Shown piece by piece: positions 1 through 12,810 of a DNA stretch of 64,000 nucleotides. The notes below the pieces were generated by a model. It searched no databases. It saw only the letters and a list, made by a program, of their open reading frames with translations, and was not told the DNA's origin. The position numbers were made by a program, and so were the translations under genes. Within the stretch, counting starts at the first letter, position 1. Every line of letters begins with the position of its first letter. Origin of the DNA: Viscum album (taxonomy: Eukaryota; Streptophyta; Magnoliopsida; Santalales; Viscaceae); assembly GCA_963277665.1 (NCBI GenBank), contig OY728163.1, forward strand, positions 1,903,654,644 through 1,903,718,643, given 5' to 3'.

Positions 1-2731
1 ATTAATAATGAAATATTTTATACAAAACATTGGATCCCCCAACCCCCCCCCCCCATGTTGGATCCCCAAATAGCGTCCACCACCCATCCAGGCAACCCAT
101 CCATGCCAGACCACCCATCCATGCCATCTAGTCACCTCCAACTCTAGCGACCAGCTCCAGATAAAAGCAAGTTTATCTTTGAATGGAAATATAGGTTTTG
201 GTATAGTCTCATGCACATCGTGATCCACCACAATGTTGGAAGGCCCAAGCAGATTTTCATACTCCTCTAGAATCCATCCATGTTCTTCCAACATTAATGA
301 ACTTCAATAATAATTCTGTAAAAAAGACGTATTTCACCAACATATAATCAAAAAGACACAAGAAAAATAGACACTCAAGCAGTACTTAATGATGTACATT
401 CGAAGAAGAAACTCAACCAGTTAAAAAACAGAAACCCAAGCTACATCTCATACTCCTCTGGCATCCATCCATGATCTTCCAACATCAGTTGTCACTACAG
501 TGATTCACATAGAAAATATATTTCTATCACACTCCCAACAATATTACCTTTGCACTTTCCAAGTACATACATCAATATACCAATGAGATATCATTATTCA
601 ATCAAAATTCAATTTCATTCAATTTAAATTATACGTGCTTGTGTGAAAGAAGACTTACATTTTTGTAAGTGTTGCAATACTTATAAGTGCAATTGACTCT
701 ACCAAGAGAGAAACAATCATTACAATGTCAATTATTTTTGACAAGAAAAAAATTTGTTAAACACCAGGTGACAAATAAAAAAATAAGATAGACTTAATGA
801 ATGCAATGCTAACCAAGAAGAATGCAGTGGACTGGATCTTGAAACATTCCAATTCTGGGACACCATAACACTACAATAGAATCACTTAAAACCCCCACAA
901 TGAACAACATACTAGACCTCCAATATCTTTCTTCCATCCTTATCATCTATTAATTCAAACATAGTCATGATTAAATGATAAGGTACAAATGAGTAAAGGA
1001 AACAGAAAAACTGATAACCTTAAATCATTCATGAATTTATCGCCCTTTGCTTCAATCACACTTAGTTTCCAAAACACGGATCCTAACATCATAGTGAACC
1101 ACTTTTACCCTCTCTAGATCATACTTCATTCTAGTCATTCACCCTCAGTAGACAGAAGGGGTCCAAAATGGTAGAAATCATTCAACTTCAGATTTCTAGT
1201 AAAATATTAGATCTCCAAGAATCGTCACACTTTTTGCATAAGAAATCATTTCAATGATTTAGCATACTGAAGGAAGCATAAAGATCTCTTTAAAAATCTA
1301 ATACCCTTCATGGGAAATCATAGTCCCCGGCCATTACTCAGTTCACAACATACTGTGGAAAATCGTTGGACATGAAACATATTCCAGTGCATGGGACCAC
1401 TCACAGCCACAATCACCTACTCGCCTGAGACCATGGATGGATTAGTTTGAACATTTGAATTATTGATAGATGGCACAAAAATCGAAAGAGACCCCAGGGA
1501 TGACTCTGGCCAATCCATAGAGGAATTAGTGTAACAAAAAAACATAAGAATAATTAATATAATAGGGATATATAAACAATTCCAGATGTAATCTAATACA
1601 CAAGAGATAATGATACATGTCTCAACAAAGAAAACTAATGCTCCATCACTACCCTTAAACATGCTACATCTAGGTTTGGATAAAAATTGTTAAACACATT
1701 ATCATTATTCATTATTCTCATAATAATCCATATAATAATTTTGGGGAATCCCCAAATATGTTTTCCACTGAGTTGTTCCATTTTAACCTATAATCTATGA
1801 GATGTGTAAGGAAATCAGACACAAGTAGTAGTAGATAGTAGTAGTGAGTTGCAGCTGTTGGCCCTATTTTCTAATATTAATATGGACGTTTAGGAGTATA
1901 ACATGAAAGGAGGGTACCATAAGAAGAAACAAATGTATACATTGTTGAGTTTTCTTATGGCAGTGTGAGTAGGCTAACCTGATAGTGAGAGTCTCCTCTA
2001 AAAAACCTTAAAATCTATAAAAACTCAAAAAAACCCTAATGTCCTTAACCTAATGCATCTATACATAAAAAACATATCTTAATACACACCATATTAATCT
2101 GAAAAGTATAAGACTTAAATAATAATTGTATACACAACCTAAGAAATCTCACAACTGAGTACTAACAAACTATGGATGGGTGAGAACACGATTTACTCAA
2201 CTAAATCCATATAGAATAATGTTTTTGGGATATACATATGTGAATCGACTAAACAAAGAAGGAATATAATTAAAAGGTATTATTTTATAAAATTAAACAT
2301 AAAAATCAATAAATTGTGAATATAATAAGTGAAAACAAATAAATTATCACTCCATGGTAATTTTTATGAAATAAGGATGATCATGCCCCAACCTGAAGGT
2401 TCCATTTACTTCGAGTCCTTATCCATGCGCTTTATTTCTCAGGAACCACCTACCCAGGACAAATGTTTCCAAACCTTACACCAAATGTACACCAACCATT
2501 GTCCAATAGGGGTACATGTTGAATGATTACTTGGGAATCATGCACGGGTTGACAAACTGTGACATAAAATCTCAAGGTTGTTATATTCTGCCAACATTAA
2601 TCAATTTCATCCTCACAATTTTAACTTTTTATTAATAATAAAGGGTTTGAAATTTTAAAACTAATTTGTTGATTGAAATACTAAAGAAAATTAATATAGT
2701 TTAAAATCCAAAATTATGTTATTTTATCAAT
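1..2731. other. Intergenic DNA without a recognisable gene
   Basis: AT-rich sequence with frequent stops in all frames and no recognisable domain. The start holds a C tract and CATCC-rich short repeats (about 40-150). A segment of about 38 bases occurs twice, at about 262-299 and 451-488. On the minus strand both copies read as a similar short peptide (HGW, then EEYE), which may be a decayed exon repeat. The reading frames at 1417-1662 (minus) and 2329-2526 (plus) resemble nothing I know and are probably chance. Confidence 0.6.
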
Positions 2732-2748
2732 TAAGCTCAAATTACTAC
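2732..2748. repeat. Target-site duplication, left copy, of the SINE
   Basis: TAAGCTCAAATTACTAC here matches TAAGCTCAAATTATTAC at 3392-3408, with one mismatch in 17. A duplication this long is typical of target-primed (LINE/SINE) insertion rather than of LTR or DNA elements. Confidence 0.8.
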
Positions 2749-3391
2749 CCTGAATGGCTCGAAGTCATTCTTTTGTATTTTATTATGGATAATCCCCCTT
2801 TTTAAGGGATGAAGGGGAACCCATACATGTCCCGTAGGCCCAAGGCACAAGGCCCGACTTACCCGCAATACATGACCCAAAGGCCCATAGGCATACCATG
2901 CCCATAACATGACCCGTAGGCTTAACCCACTAGAACTGCCCCTCCCCAGCTTCTGCGTCATTGATCACCTAACTCCCCACCTTGCATTGTTGATCGGTTA
3001 GCATTACCCCATACAAAGCTGCACGATGCATAGTCCTGATGGTGGCTACCATACCCTCTCATTCTTCTAATCAGGTTAGCTCTACTTCTGGTGGATGCTA
3101 CTCTTGTTGCTCTGATCCTCTTATGGATCCCGTCCTTTTGTGAACTAGGCTACTCCATGGTCTCTATGGCCCGAAGGTCTTTGATGACCCGAAGGCCCTT
3201 GAGACTCGTTGGCCCAAACCGGTGGCCCGAAGGCCCAAATTGGGTGAATAGTTCTAGCTGCTACAATACCAAATAGTAACTACTACAGTACTGCTACAGT
3301 ATCCCCAACAATTTTCCTCCACCCGGTTTTGAACCTAGGTCTCTTGGATACCAAGTAGGAGCTGTTACCACTCGGGTATGAGCTCGTTGGC
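2749..3391 (-). mobile_element. tRNA-headed SINE, minus strand
   Basis: This 643-base insert lies between near-perfect 17-bp direct repeats. Its right end, read on the minus strand, looks like a tRNA: CCAACGAGCTCATACCCGAG, then TGGTAACAGC (A-box region), and about 35 bases on AGGTTCAAAACC (B-box, close to GGTTCRANNCC). These are internal RNA polymerase III promoter elements. The body is GC-richer than its surroundings and has several GGCCCGAAGGCCC-like repeats. There is no clear poly-A tail at the left end, and 643 bases is long for a plant SINE, so the body may be composite. Reading frames at 2737-2961 and 3091-3276 fall inside it and are not taken as genes. Confidence 0.7.
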
Positions 3392-3408
3392 TAAGCTCAA
3401 ATTATTAC
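3392..3408. repeat. Target-site duplication, right copy, of the SINE
   Basis: Partner of 2732-2748; see there. Confidence 0.8.
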
Positions 3409-6400
3409 GAAAACCTAGAAATATGATGAAAGGATGAATCAAATTCAAATTGATAAATATTTCATTTAATTTAAGCTTAATCCTACTAATATGATGTAAC
3501 CCAAAGTAAAAATGGAGGTTCAGAAAGAATCTATAACCTTATGTCTGAAAGGGTTATGTACTTGATCGTAATGTCATGGATAATCAAATTAAATCCATTA
3601 ATTAATAAATTTAGAAACTTTTCTACATGTAACAACCATATTTTATCTTATTTTTCATCAAATAATAAGTGAATGTATTTCCCATGTTTTGGTGTGGGCT
3701 TTCACCTCCATATATTAATGTAATTAATGTTGTATAGGCTAGTTAGGGTCGAGACACACCACAACCACCCTTTAAATGTTGAGGACTTCAATAATTTCCT
3801 TGCATGTAGTGGAATTGAATTGGTAGGGAAAATCCCTAAGGAGGTCTTAGATTCGACTCTTGTAGGAAGATCAGATCTTCCCTTATATATGGTAGGAGTA
3901 ATATTGTTTTCCTTAAAATGATACTCAGTTGAGTGAAATCCCTGAAAATCATACTCCTCCTCCTTGGGTTTCTTCCAAGCATAAACATTCTTCTTCTTCC
4001 AATAACTACCAAAATAAATTACATACATCCATACACATGTCATAGAGTCCTTGGGATGATCATAAAACCAACCTAGGTAAATTTTTTTCTAAACTATTAG
4101 AGGTTATTAATTTTCTAGTTGGTTCGACCAAAATACTGAGAAATAAAATGTTGTTCAACGACTTCATAGCGCAATGATTCAATATTGCAGATTTAGACTT
4201 GGTATTGAAAGACCAGAACCCTCATAACTTTTCTAGGTATTTTGGTTGGATAAAATATATGGATAATTCCATTAAATCCTATTTGTAGAGAACCTTTTAA
4301 GACCAAAAAAATTAATAATAGATATGAGATGACCAACGATTTTTCAAAAATATTGGTTTTATCATTTAATATTTTAATTTAGATAAATAAATAAAATTGA
4401 AGTTAAATAAAGTCCAAGAACCTAGAAGGTTCCGTAAACCAACTGAGAAATTACACACAAGGAAAATTCCATTTACTAGCCAAACTGATGAACTTTGTAC
4501 TCTTCACTCCATCTGATAGAACTCAATTGTATCTGATGACTCAAACACCCTTTCTCTAATAATAGATTCATATAATCCACCATCTAATAGATCATTTTAA
4601 ATACATTAACTTTAGTGATGAAGCAAACCTTTAATAAATAAATTGATTGTGATATACAAGATCTATCAAAAAACCCCTTTTAAATTTAATGGGATAAAAT
4701 TCATACTCTTATTTTTCCCAAATGAACATGAACATACGCAAACCATTTATGCCAAAACCCATGCAAAAGCCGATGTGAAAAACTATCATTGGAAGCATAA
4801 TATTAAACAATACCGATAAAAAGTGAGATTGTAACATAGACCAAAGTGCTCAGGTCATGAGAAAGGTATGGGACAGTCATTCAAGGGTAACCTATAACAA
4901 AATTATTTCTTAAATAGAATGGGATTTTTCTACATGGTTTTAGAGAAATGCCACCATGGTCATGATTTTAAGGGAATGAAAAAATTAATTTATTAGAGTA
5001 TGGTATGTTGTGTAAGTTTATCAATTATAAAATTTGATAATTGGAAGGATTTAAATTGGTATTTCCTTGTGTACTCTCTTGTATCACAAAAAAGATATGA
5101 AGCTACCATGGAAACCTTACCCAGACTCTATTGTAGAATTTGCGACCACATATTTCTTTGAGCTTTTCTACCTCACAACACCTCCATTCAAAGTAATGAT
5201 GTATCCCAGTTTAAAATCAGAATCATTTATATTATATTATTAATATTTTTATATATTTACTTATAATAAACCACTTGTATAAATACATATTTACATAGAA
5301 ATGTGTTTTTAAACATATAAAGGTTTAATCAAATATTTTGGTTCAATTACCTAATCCAGGAGATAATGGGGATGGGATTCATTAATACCCCCTATGAAAA
5401 AGGAAAAATATGAGGCCTCTATTAGTCTCCCACAATAATTTCCCATTTTTGCAGAATTCAAAAATAATATCTGTCACATTGGAACCGACCAATGATAAAG
5501 CCTTATAGAAAAAAGGAATTAAATTCATTAGTCCCTAAAATTTATTTTTCAATTATACCATAATGTCAATTATTATGCTCCTAATAATGTCCAAATTGGT
5601 ATATATTTTATGTTAAAATGTCGTCATTTATCGATATTGTTTATGATTATGATTCCAATGATGAAATATGAAGATCATCCTATAAAAATTTTAAATTTTT
5701 TAATTACTGACTAAGTTGGAAGTGGGTAAAGAAAGGGTTTGGTTTATAGTCTTACTTAAGGATATTGGAAAAAGTAAAGAGGGTGGGGGTTTAGTGATTT
5801 CTTGGGATAATGGTTTTGGGTTTTCTAGGGAATATTGTTTTTGTTTTTCAGGGGAAAAGGGATGCAATTAAATCCTCAATTAGAATAATAATCAACAACA
5901 ATGCATCTAATGTGATAAACATATGCTCAATCAGATATCGAATGAAAGAGATCTTGAAATCCCTGCGTTAGGCCTTCAAAGAGGTTCAAAATGAGAGGGG
6001 AGATAGATTGAATCACAACCAAAGTGATGTGATTATGACATGGAATACATTTATAGGATTATACCTAATTAATGGGGGTTTTTAACTAAATAAATCATTC
6101 AAACATATTGATTACACTAAGATGGATATTTATTCTAGCACCAATCGAACAAGGTAGTGTCATACCAATTAACTTCATGAGCTAGATCTCTACCAATTTC
6201 AGTTATTATAACTAGTTATTTGGATGGAGACATCACGAAGGTACCATAATAACTCTCAGGCATCAAGCTCTTGACTCTCCAATCATTTTTGGTAAGGATT
6301 ATTCTTAGAGGCCTTATTACAAGAGATTGTGGCCACTTTCTTGGAGATGGGGTTTTCATGGAAACTATGCAACTAAAACAATAGACACTGGGGAGTTGTG

Positions 6401-6647
6401 CGTTTTGGAAAAACCATACGGATTCCTAGTAGAAACAGTGAAATTCAATAAAATAGATTATACAATTTATCACTTCATTAAATGGTAAATCAAGTTAATC
6501 TATATTAGAAAAAGTTGATAAGGCCATAATTTTCCATCCTAATTCTTATTTTATAAATGGAATTTTAAAATATCAAAACCAACTGGGTCAAAAATTGGGT
6601 AACAATATGTAGAGTATTAGAAAAAGTAGGGTTTATGAACCATAATT
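3409..6647. other. Intergenic DNA without a recognisable gene
   Basis: AT-rich decayed sequence. The longest open frame (3702-4043, minus, 113 codons) overlaps a plus-strand frame (3727-3921). Neither shows a family I recognise, and the minus one ends in low-complexity residues, so I do not call a gene. A G tract at about 6685 lies just inside the neighbouring copia LTR. Confidence 0.5.
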
Positions 6648-8338
6648 TGTTTGGTTGGAAATACTATAGTGATAACACAAGAGTGGGGGGGGGGTGGATT
6701 GTGTTATTTCAAAAAAAATGTAACAATTCTATCAATTCATATAAATAGTAGATAGAGCCGTTGAAATTTCTATATAATAATATATATGTAGAGAATATTA
6801 ATAGAGAACAAGGAACAAGAATTTATAGTGGGTTGGGGCACAAAGATCCCCTAGTCCACTCCACTGATCGCCCTCTCTACAGGCTTGGTGAATTTCACTA
6901 GTAAGGTCCTTGTATCAAAAGACCGATCCATAACCGAGTGCAGACAGTTGTAACCCTTACAATAAAAGGCATACAAAATAGAGCCTTATGTATCTTTTAC
7001 AGGGAACCGCAAAAACCACAGTTTAGTGTGAGAAGATGACACTCCACCACAACTGAATACGAGTAGTCGAAAATCAAAATAGATAAGATGTAGTTTTGAT
7101 GAGAAATAGATGTAGCTCACAGTTGCAGCAGCACACAACTAATTCAATATGAATCTTTTCTTCAGAAGAATAATAATCTTGAAAAATATATAAAGAGGTC
7201 ATTTTTTACAAGATATTTTTGATTTCTAAAGAAAACAACAAAAACAGAGCATCGTGATTTTAGATTTTAACATGTATATCTACAAAATGTAGTCCTTGTA
7301 TCTGAGATTCATTATCGCTGTAGTAGTGAAATAATTTGTACAAGAAATCTTTAAGAATAAGAATTATCAATATATCCAAGAAATATCTAGATCTTCATAT
7401 CTAAATATCCAATAAAGAATGATATATATAACAATATATCTCGTAGCAATATTTTAGATCTACAAAAGATGCCTGATAAATCGAGTTAATTCAAATTCAA
7501 AGAATATAGCTTTGAGTAGTAATAACCTCCCTTAACAATAGGAGAGAAAATATCTACTATAAATGGATCTTTAAATCATTTAAAATGATCTTTGAATCAA
7601 TCTAAATCGAACTTAAAAATTCCCTAACATTTCACAAGGACTTTTGGAAAATGCTCCGATAAAGATGTAGATTCAAATATCCGATGTTGAAAAGTCAAAC
7701 ATAAGGTTCCTTTACAAAATGAAAAAATAACAAACGTAGGGTTTAATCATTATAATGTAGGGTTGATAATACATACATTTTTCCACGTCAGTATAGATCT
7801 CTGAATGTAACATTGATTATCCCTTCATTCATTTTTCCAAACATAAGGTTTCCAATGTAAGTTTGATCAAAAAAGTAAGAATGATGATCCATACGTTTAT
7901 AAAGTTCCATACTTACATAGGTTTCTTTAACCATAATTTTCCTTTATGAAAAATGTAAGGTTCTTATCCAAACGTAATGTTACTTAACCATACGTTTCTT
8001 TAAACATAAGGTTGATTAACCATACGCACTGATCCTTCAACATAAATGCAAGGTTTGTTCCATACATTACTTTCTTCGATATATTGAATGAATAGAATTT
8101 TCGGTAAATGAAAAACGGTGAATATTTTTTAGAATATTCTTAAGAACATTCCAAACACTTTGAAAAATATTTCTAACAAATAAATAGTTGAATATTATTT
8201 CAATATTATAACTATAAAGAATATAAATTTCCTGAAATACACTCAAAATAAAATCATTTTTAAAACAAACAAGGGTATTTGTGTGCATCAAAATCATTAA
8301 TATTTATATATTATTGTTGAGAAAATACATTCCCAAAA
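6648..8338 (-). repeat. 3' LTR of the copia element
   Basis: Direct repeat of 18066-19741. It starts TGTTTGGTTGG (partner TGTTAGGTCGG) and ends CCCAAAA (partner CCCAACA), so the terminal CA has mutated. Shared landmarks include GGCACAAAGATCCCCTAGTC at about 6837. The part at 7740-8060 is packed with short motifs of the form CCATACGTT and AACGTAAGG, also seen in the partner LTR. Confidence 0.88.
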
Positions 8339-8340
8339 TT

Positions 8341-8351
8341 ATCCCCTTTTT
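8341..8351 (-). promoter_or_regulatory. Polypurine tract of the copia element
   Basis: On the minus strand TAAAAAGGGGAT lies directly upstream of the 3' LTR, where plus-strand DNA synthesis would be primed during reverse transcription. Confidence 0.65.
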
Positions 8352-8840
8352 ATGATCACAAACCCCATTAATTAAAACTATAATTTTAGCAAAATAATTT
8401 AGAATTTTGTAAACATTAAAAGAAACTAATTTTGTCTCAAAATTATTTTGATAAAGAATAAATATTTGAATTTCTCCCCCCAATGATAAATTTCAAATAA
8501 ATGTTTATGATTAAATAAAATTATTTATCAAATAAAAGAAATGTTGTGTTTATCTAAATTTCTCCCTCTTTTTGTGATATAAAAATAAAGTATAGAAGCA
8601 GATCAAAACACATTTAATATTGAATAGAATGATAAGTGAATGTTATTAGTAACTATAATGAATAAATAGAAATAGATTTTGGCTATCAGACAAAAATAAA
8701 AAAGCAGATAAAATTATGAAATGCAATATATAGACAACAAAAGAATTTATTGATCAATAAATACATTAATTCAATAAAGTTTGTGACTAAGAAACAAAAA
8801 CTATCATTACTGTGGGTCAAGGTAGGAAAGAAAAATAAGG

Positions 8841-10980
8841 CTAAGGATTGGCTGGATGAGAATTTTGTATGGATTCAAACATGTACTTTAGATTAGCCAT
8901 CTGTAGTTTTAGATTCTTCATAAAACTGTATCCTAGATGAATTATCAACTTCCTGGAGTCATTATTGACATACAGAGTCTCCACTATGTTCAATTTCAGA
9001 AAAATATGAAGACTTTCCTCTTGGTTCATGAATAGCTCCAACATTTCTAAAAACTGACTCAACATCAATATAATGCTATGTTCTCCCTGAGTTAACTGAT
9101 AAACAAGAAATTTTTGATTTTACAATTAAAATAGATAGAGAAGAACTATTTCATTGAAATTGTTGAACGAGAATATTCCTATAAACCACAATATATGTAA
9201 TGGCCTAAAACATTTTAATCAAATATGCACTGGTCATAGGGGTAGGAGTAGATGCACTGACCTGATTCACCGACCCTTTGGCAAATTAAAATTGACCTCC
9301 CAAGTAACCCTTTAATTCTATAAAATAAATTTTTGAAATAGATTCAGATATAATATTCCCAATCTCATTTAACATGTCTCTTTTTAAGGCATCAAAATCC
9401 TTTCTAGAAATAGTACTATCATTAAGATCCTGAATCTTTTTCTTTGAAACTTCCAGTTCCTGCCATAGAGTGGCATTATCCTATTGATACTTGTTGAATT
9501 TAATTACAACTTCTTCAACTTGATGAGATAACGAATAAAATGACCCCTCATATGCATAAATATATTGATTTTCATTTTCAGCAGGAAATGGATATTCCAC
9601 TATTTTCATTACAGATTCTTTATAAGAAAAAGACTGATTATCCAAAACTTCAGTCTGCTCACCAAAAATATGATCTGATTGTCCCATAATCTGATCAATC
9701 ATTAATGGTTGAATTTCTGTAACTAATTCTAGTAAAATATGTCATTGAAAATCTTCTTGTTCAGTAACGTATTCTCTGACAATCTATGATTGAACATTTT
9801 CAGACGGAGTGTTCTGTTCATGAACAGTTTCTACCATAATTCTTTCTTATACCTAATCACACACCAAAGGTACAAATTCAAACTCTTTATCTTTCTATCC
9901 ACTTGAATTTCCTCTTCAACAATAGTTTCTTCCAAATGTACTTAGCATGTTGCTTCTTCGGAATCCAACATTTTCTCTTCAAATTGAGGATCAACTCTTT
10001 TTCTAGGTTTCATAACAAGTCCTTCCTAACTTTGTTCTTCATATTCTTCTTCTCCACCATTAAATCTAAGCCTTCTATTAGATGGTTGTGAAACTGCGTC
10101 ATTTCAAGATTCACCCACACCCTCCTTTCAAACACCTTCTTTCTCCCCCTGAGAAAAATCTCATAAGCTCTATTCTTCCTCATCTCCAACATGCATAATT
10201 TTTCCTTTTACAGTGCTCCAAAAAAATCCATGTTTTATTAATGTTACAGCATTGAACACATTACTATGATGACATTATAATCTTGCCTCAACCAGTCTGA
10301 TTATATCATTCTTAAACAAAATCCTTTAAATTATATATCCATATAGATTGAAATCCATTCTCACATCTGATGAACAATAGTAATGAAGATATCGAAATAA
10401 ATACCACGTAAAATTCAATTTGATGTCACTCAAAAAAAGAAACAAGATATTCATGTCTGGCTAAAGAATTTTCATCATCTCAACCATCCTTGGAATTATT
10501 CCAGTCTGAATAAATTTCAACTAAATCTTATGACCATGTTCTAAATCCTTAAAAAACAGTTTTCTTATGTGCATCGAGTTGAACAGAAAATACACGATGT
10601 ATTTAGAAGAAATTTCCTTATTACCAATCAATTTAAGATCAAAAGGGAAAACTAATTCATGTGGATAGTTCAAAATTTTCACTACCTTAGTAGAAGAAAT
10701 AGATAAATCCCTTACTTCGATACTAGCAAAAATCATATCCTTTGTATCTCTGAAAATAAACTTCACACTCTTATAAAACGAATTTAGTTCTACCTCATAA
10801 AGAAATTATGAGTTTATGTCATATAAAGCTCTCTCAATACCTTTAAAATATAGTGCTTACTTCAAATGTAATTTCTTCTAGTATAACCATTCGAGATCAA
10901 TCACCTTTCCCTAATGAATTTATCTGCCTGAAACTCTTTGAAATTTTGGTTCATTTGCTTCTCCTTCTTCGATTCTCTTG
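8841..10980 (-). pseudogene. Env-like third ORF of the copia element, degenerate
   Basis: About 2.1 kb of broken coding sequence lies between RNase H and the polypurine tract. A start near 10970 gives a basic N-terminus (MKKPKRIEEGE). The best frame (10521-10766) contains FYKSVKFIFRD just upstream and STKVVKILNYP inside it. This resembles the domain in the extra ORF of SIRE/Maximus elements, called env-like or 'putative plant transposon protein' (FYxNLxV, then VxGVxxxLxPxxLAxLLGIP). A charged Glu/Lys-rich segment follows (about 9900-10200), then a Gln/Leu/Asn-rich segment (8841-9068). No signal peptide or membrane span is convincing. Its role is unknown even in intact relatives. The position supports the lineage call more than the weak sequence match does. 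Confidence 0.55.
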
Positions 10981-11374
10981 GGTTTTTTCATTCTTGAAGA
11001 TCTAAAAATATGAGGTTTTTTGGCTTCTAGGGTTTGGAAAGATGAACAATGATTTAGAGTTTAACAAAGCTGAGTTTTTTTTTGTTTTGGGTAAACAAAT
11101 GGTTTGGAAGACGAGGGGTTTAAAAAATGAGTGGTTTCTGAAAAATGACACATGTCCTCGTTTCTTGAGTCATAGAATAATTATTAAAAAAAATAATTTT
11201 GTGGCATAAATAGATTTAATATAACATATATTAACTGAAATAAAATAAGATAAAAATAATAAAAGTAAATTAGATTTATAGAAATAAATTAAGATTAAAA
11301 CAAATTAAAATAAAATAAAAGTAAATAAAATAAAATAAAATAAATATTTAATTAGAAATTAAATAAACCTAACT
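10981..11374. repeat. A/T-rich low-complexity spacer inside the copia element
   Basis: Between the env-like ORF and RNase H. The stretch from about 11170 to 11360 is almost entirely AAATAAA-type repeats. No coding signal is seen. Confidence 0.6.
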
Positions 11375-11871
11375 CTACTTAATAAAATCAAAACATGTAT
11401 TGGGAAGTGTTTTAGTAAAAATATCAGCTAATGGATTTTTAGTGTTAATAAATTCTAATGATATATACTTTTTGAGAACATGATCTCTTAGAAAATGATG
11501 TCTAATATTAATATGTTTATTTCTAGAATGACTTATTTGATTTTTTGAAATGTGTATAGAACTTTTATTATCACATAAAATAGGTTTATTATTAAAATTA
11601 AGTCCAAATTTAATTAGCGTGTTTTTCATCCACAGCAACTATTTGTAGATATATATTCTACTTCAGCTATTAATAGTGCAACTGAGTGTTTCTTCTTACT
11701 TGACCATGAAACTAATGATTTTCCTAAAAAGTGACAGGTTTCTGAAGTTCTTTTTCTATCTAATCTACATCCTACAAAATCTGCATCTGAATATGATAAT
11801 AAATTAAGATCAAAAGTTTTTGGATAAAGAAGAGATTGATTAATTGCTCCTTTTAAATATCTAGAAATCAT
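11375..11871 (-). pseudogene. Copia RNase H domain
   Basis: Two overlapping frames (11626-11871 and 11375-11638) together cover a complete Ty1/copia RNase H, which degrades the RNA strand of the RNA:DNA hybrid during reverse transcription. Visible motifs: YSDADFVGC (first catalytic Asp), SLVSWSSKKKHSVAL, AEVEYIS (catalytic Glu), PILCDNKSSIHISKN (catalytic Asp), HINIRHHFLRDHV and ending LADIFTKTLP. The expected STAEAEY is here LIAEVEY. A frameshift at about 11630 separates the two parts. It directly follows the RT on the minus strand. Confidence 0.92.
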
Positions 11872-12810
11872 TTTTACAGCAGCAATATGGGATTCTTTTG
11901 GATTTTATTGAATTCTAGGACAAATACATACTGAAAACATAATACCATTTCTACTAGCAGTATGATATAGTAAACTTCCAATCATACCTCTATATAATTT
12001 GTTGTCCATTGTTTTTTCAACTTCATCCAAGTCAAGTTTAATATTAGTACACATGGGAGTTGAATATATCTTGTTGTTATCAAGACCAAATTTTTTCAAT
12101 AAATCAGTAATATATTTACTTTTATTTAATACATTTATATAATACTTTTCAAAATTTTGTAGTCCTAAAAAGAAATTTAATTCTCCCATCATGCTCATTT
12201 CAAATTCATTTTTTTCATATGTTCTGAAAAATCATTACAAAGTTTCTTATTTTCTGACCCAAAAATAATATCATCAACATATATTTGAACTATAATAAAT
12301 TAGAACAAAATATTTTCATAAAGATGGTTGGGTCTACCAAACCAACAGTGAAACCATTTTTCAAAAGAAATGAACTTAATCTTTCATACCAAGCTTTAGT
12401 TGCGTGTTTAACTCCATAGAGAGATTTAGTATGTTTAAAAAGAAAATCTATTTTTTGAGAATTTTTAAAACCAGGAGGTTTCTCAACATAAACTTCCTAC
12501 ATTAAATATCTATATAAAAAAGTATATTTTACATCCATCTGATATAATTTAAAATTCATATAAGATGCATAAGACAAAAAAATTCTAATTGATTCTAGTC
12601 TAGCTATGGGAGAAAAGGTTTCATCATAATATATACCTTCTTCTTGATTATACCCTTTAGATGCTAATCTAGCTTTGTTTCTAGTTATAATACCTTGATC
12701 ATATTTTTTATTCCTAAAAACCCATTTAGTTCATATAACTGGAGAATTCAATGGTCTTTCAAATAATTTCAATACTTTGTTTTTTTAAACAGATTGAACT
12801 TTTATTTTTT
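11872..12810 (-). pseudogene. Copia reverse transcriptase, main part
   Basis: Decayed RVT_2 domain, left of the LINE insertion. Motifs in order on the minus strand: LFERPLNSPVI then TKWVFRNKK (12710-12780), [15 protein letters not shown] (expected ARLVAKGYNQ), [20 protein letters not shown] (first catalytic Asp), EVYVEKPPGF, SLYGVKHATKAWYERLSSFL (expected LYGLKQAPRAWYERLS). The next part (11905-12198) has GELNFFLGLQ and KFGLDNNKIYSTPM, usual copia RT C-terminal landmarks. The YVDD region (about 12260-12290) is broken by stops. WYERLSSFLLKNGF fits the SIRE lineage. Confidence 0.9.

Noticed and set aside
3702..4043. 113-codon minus-strand frame
   Set aside because: No recognisable motif, overlaps an opposite-strand frame, no promoter or neighbour support.
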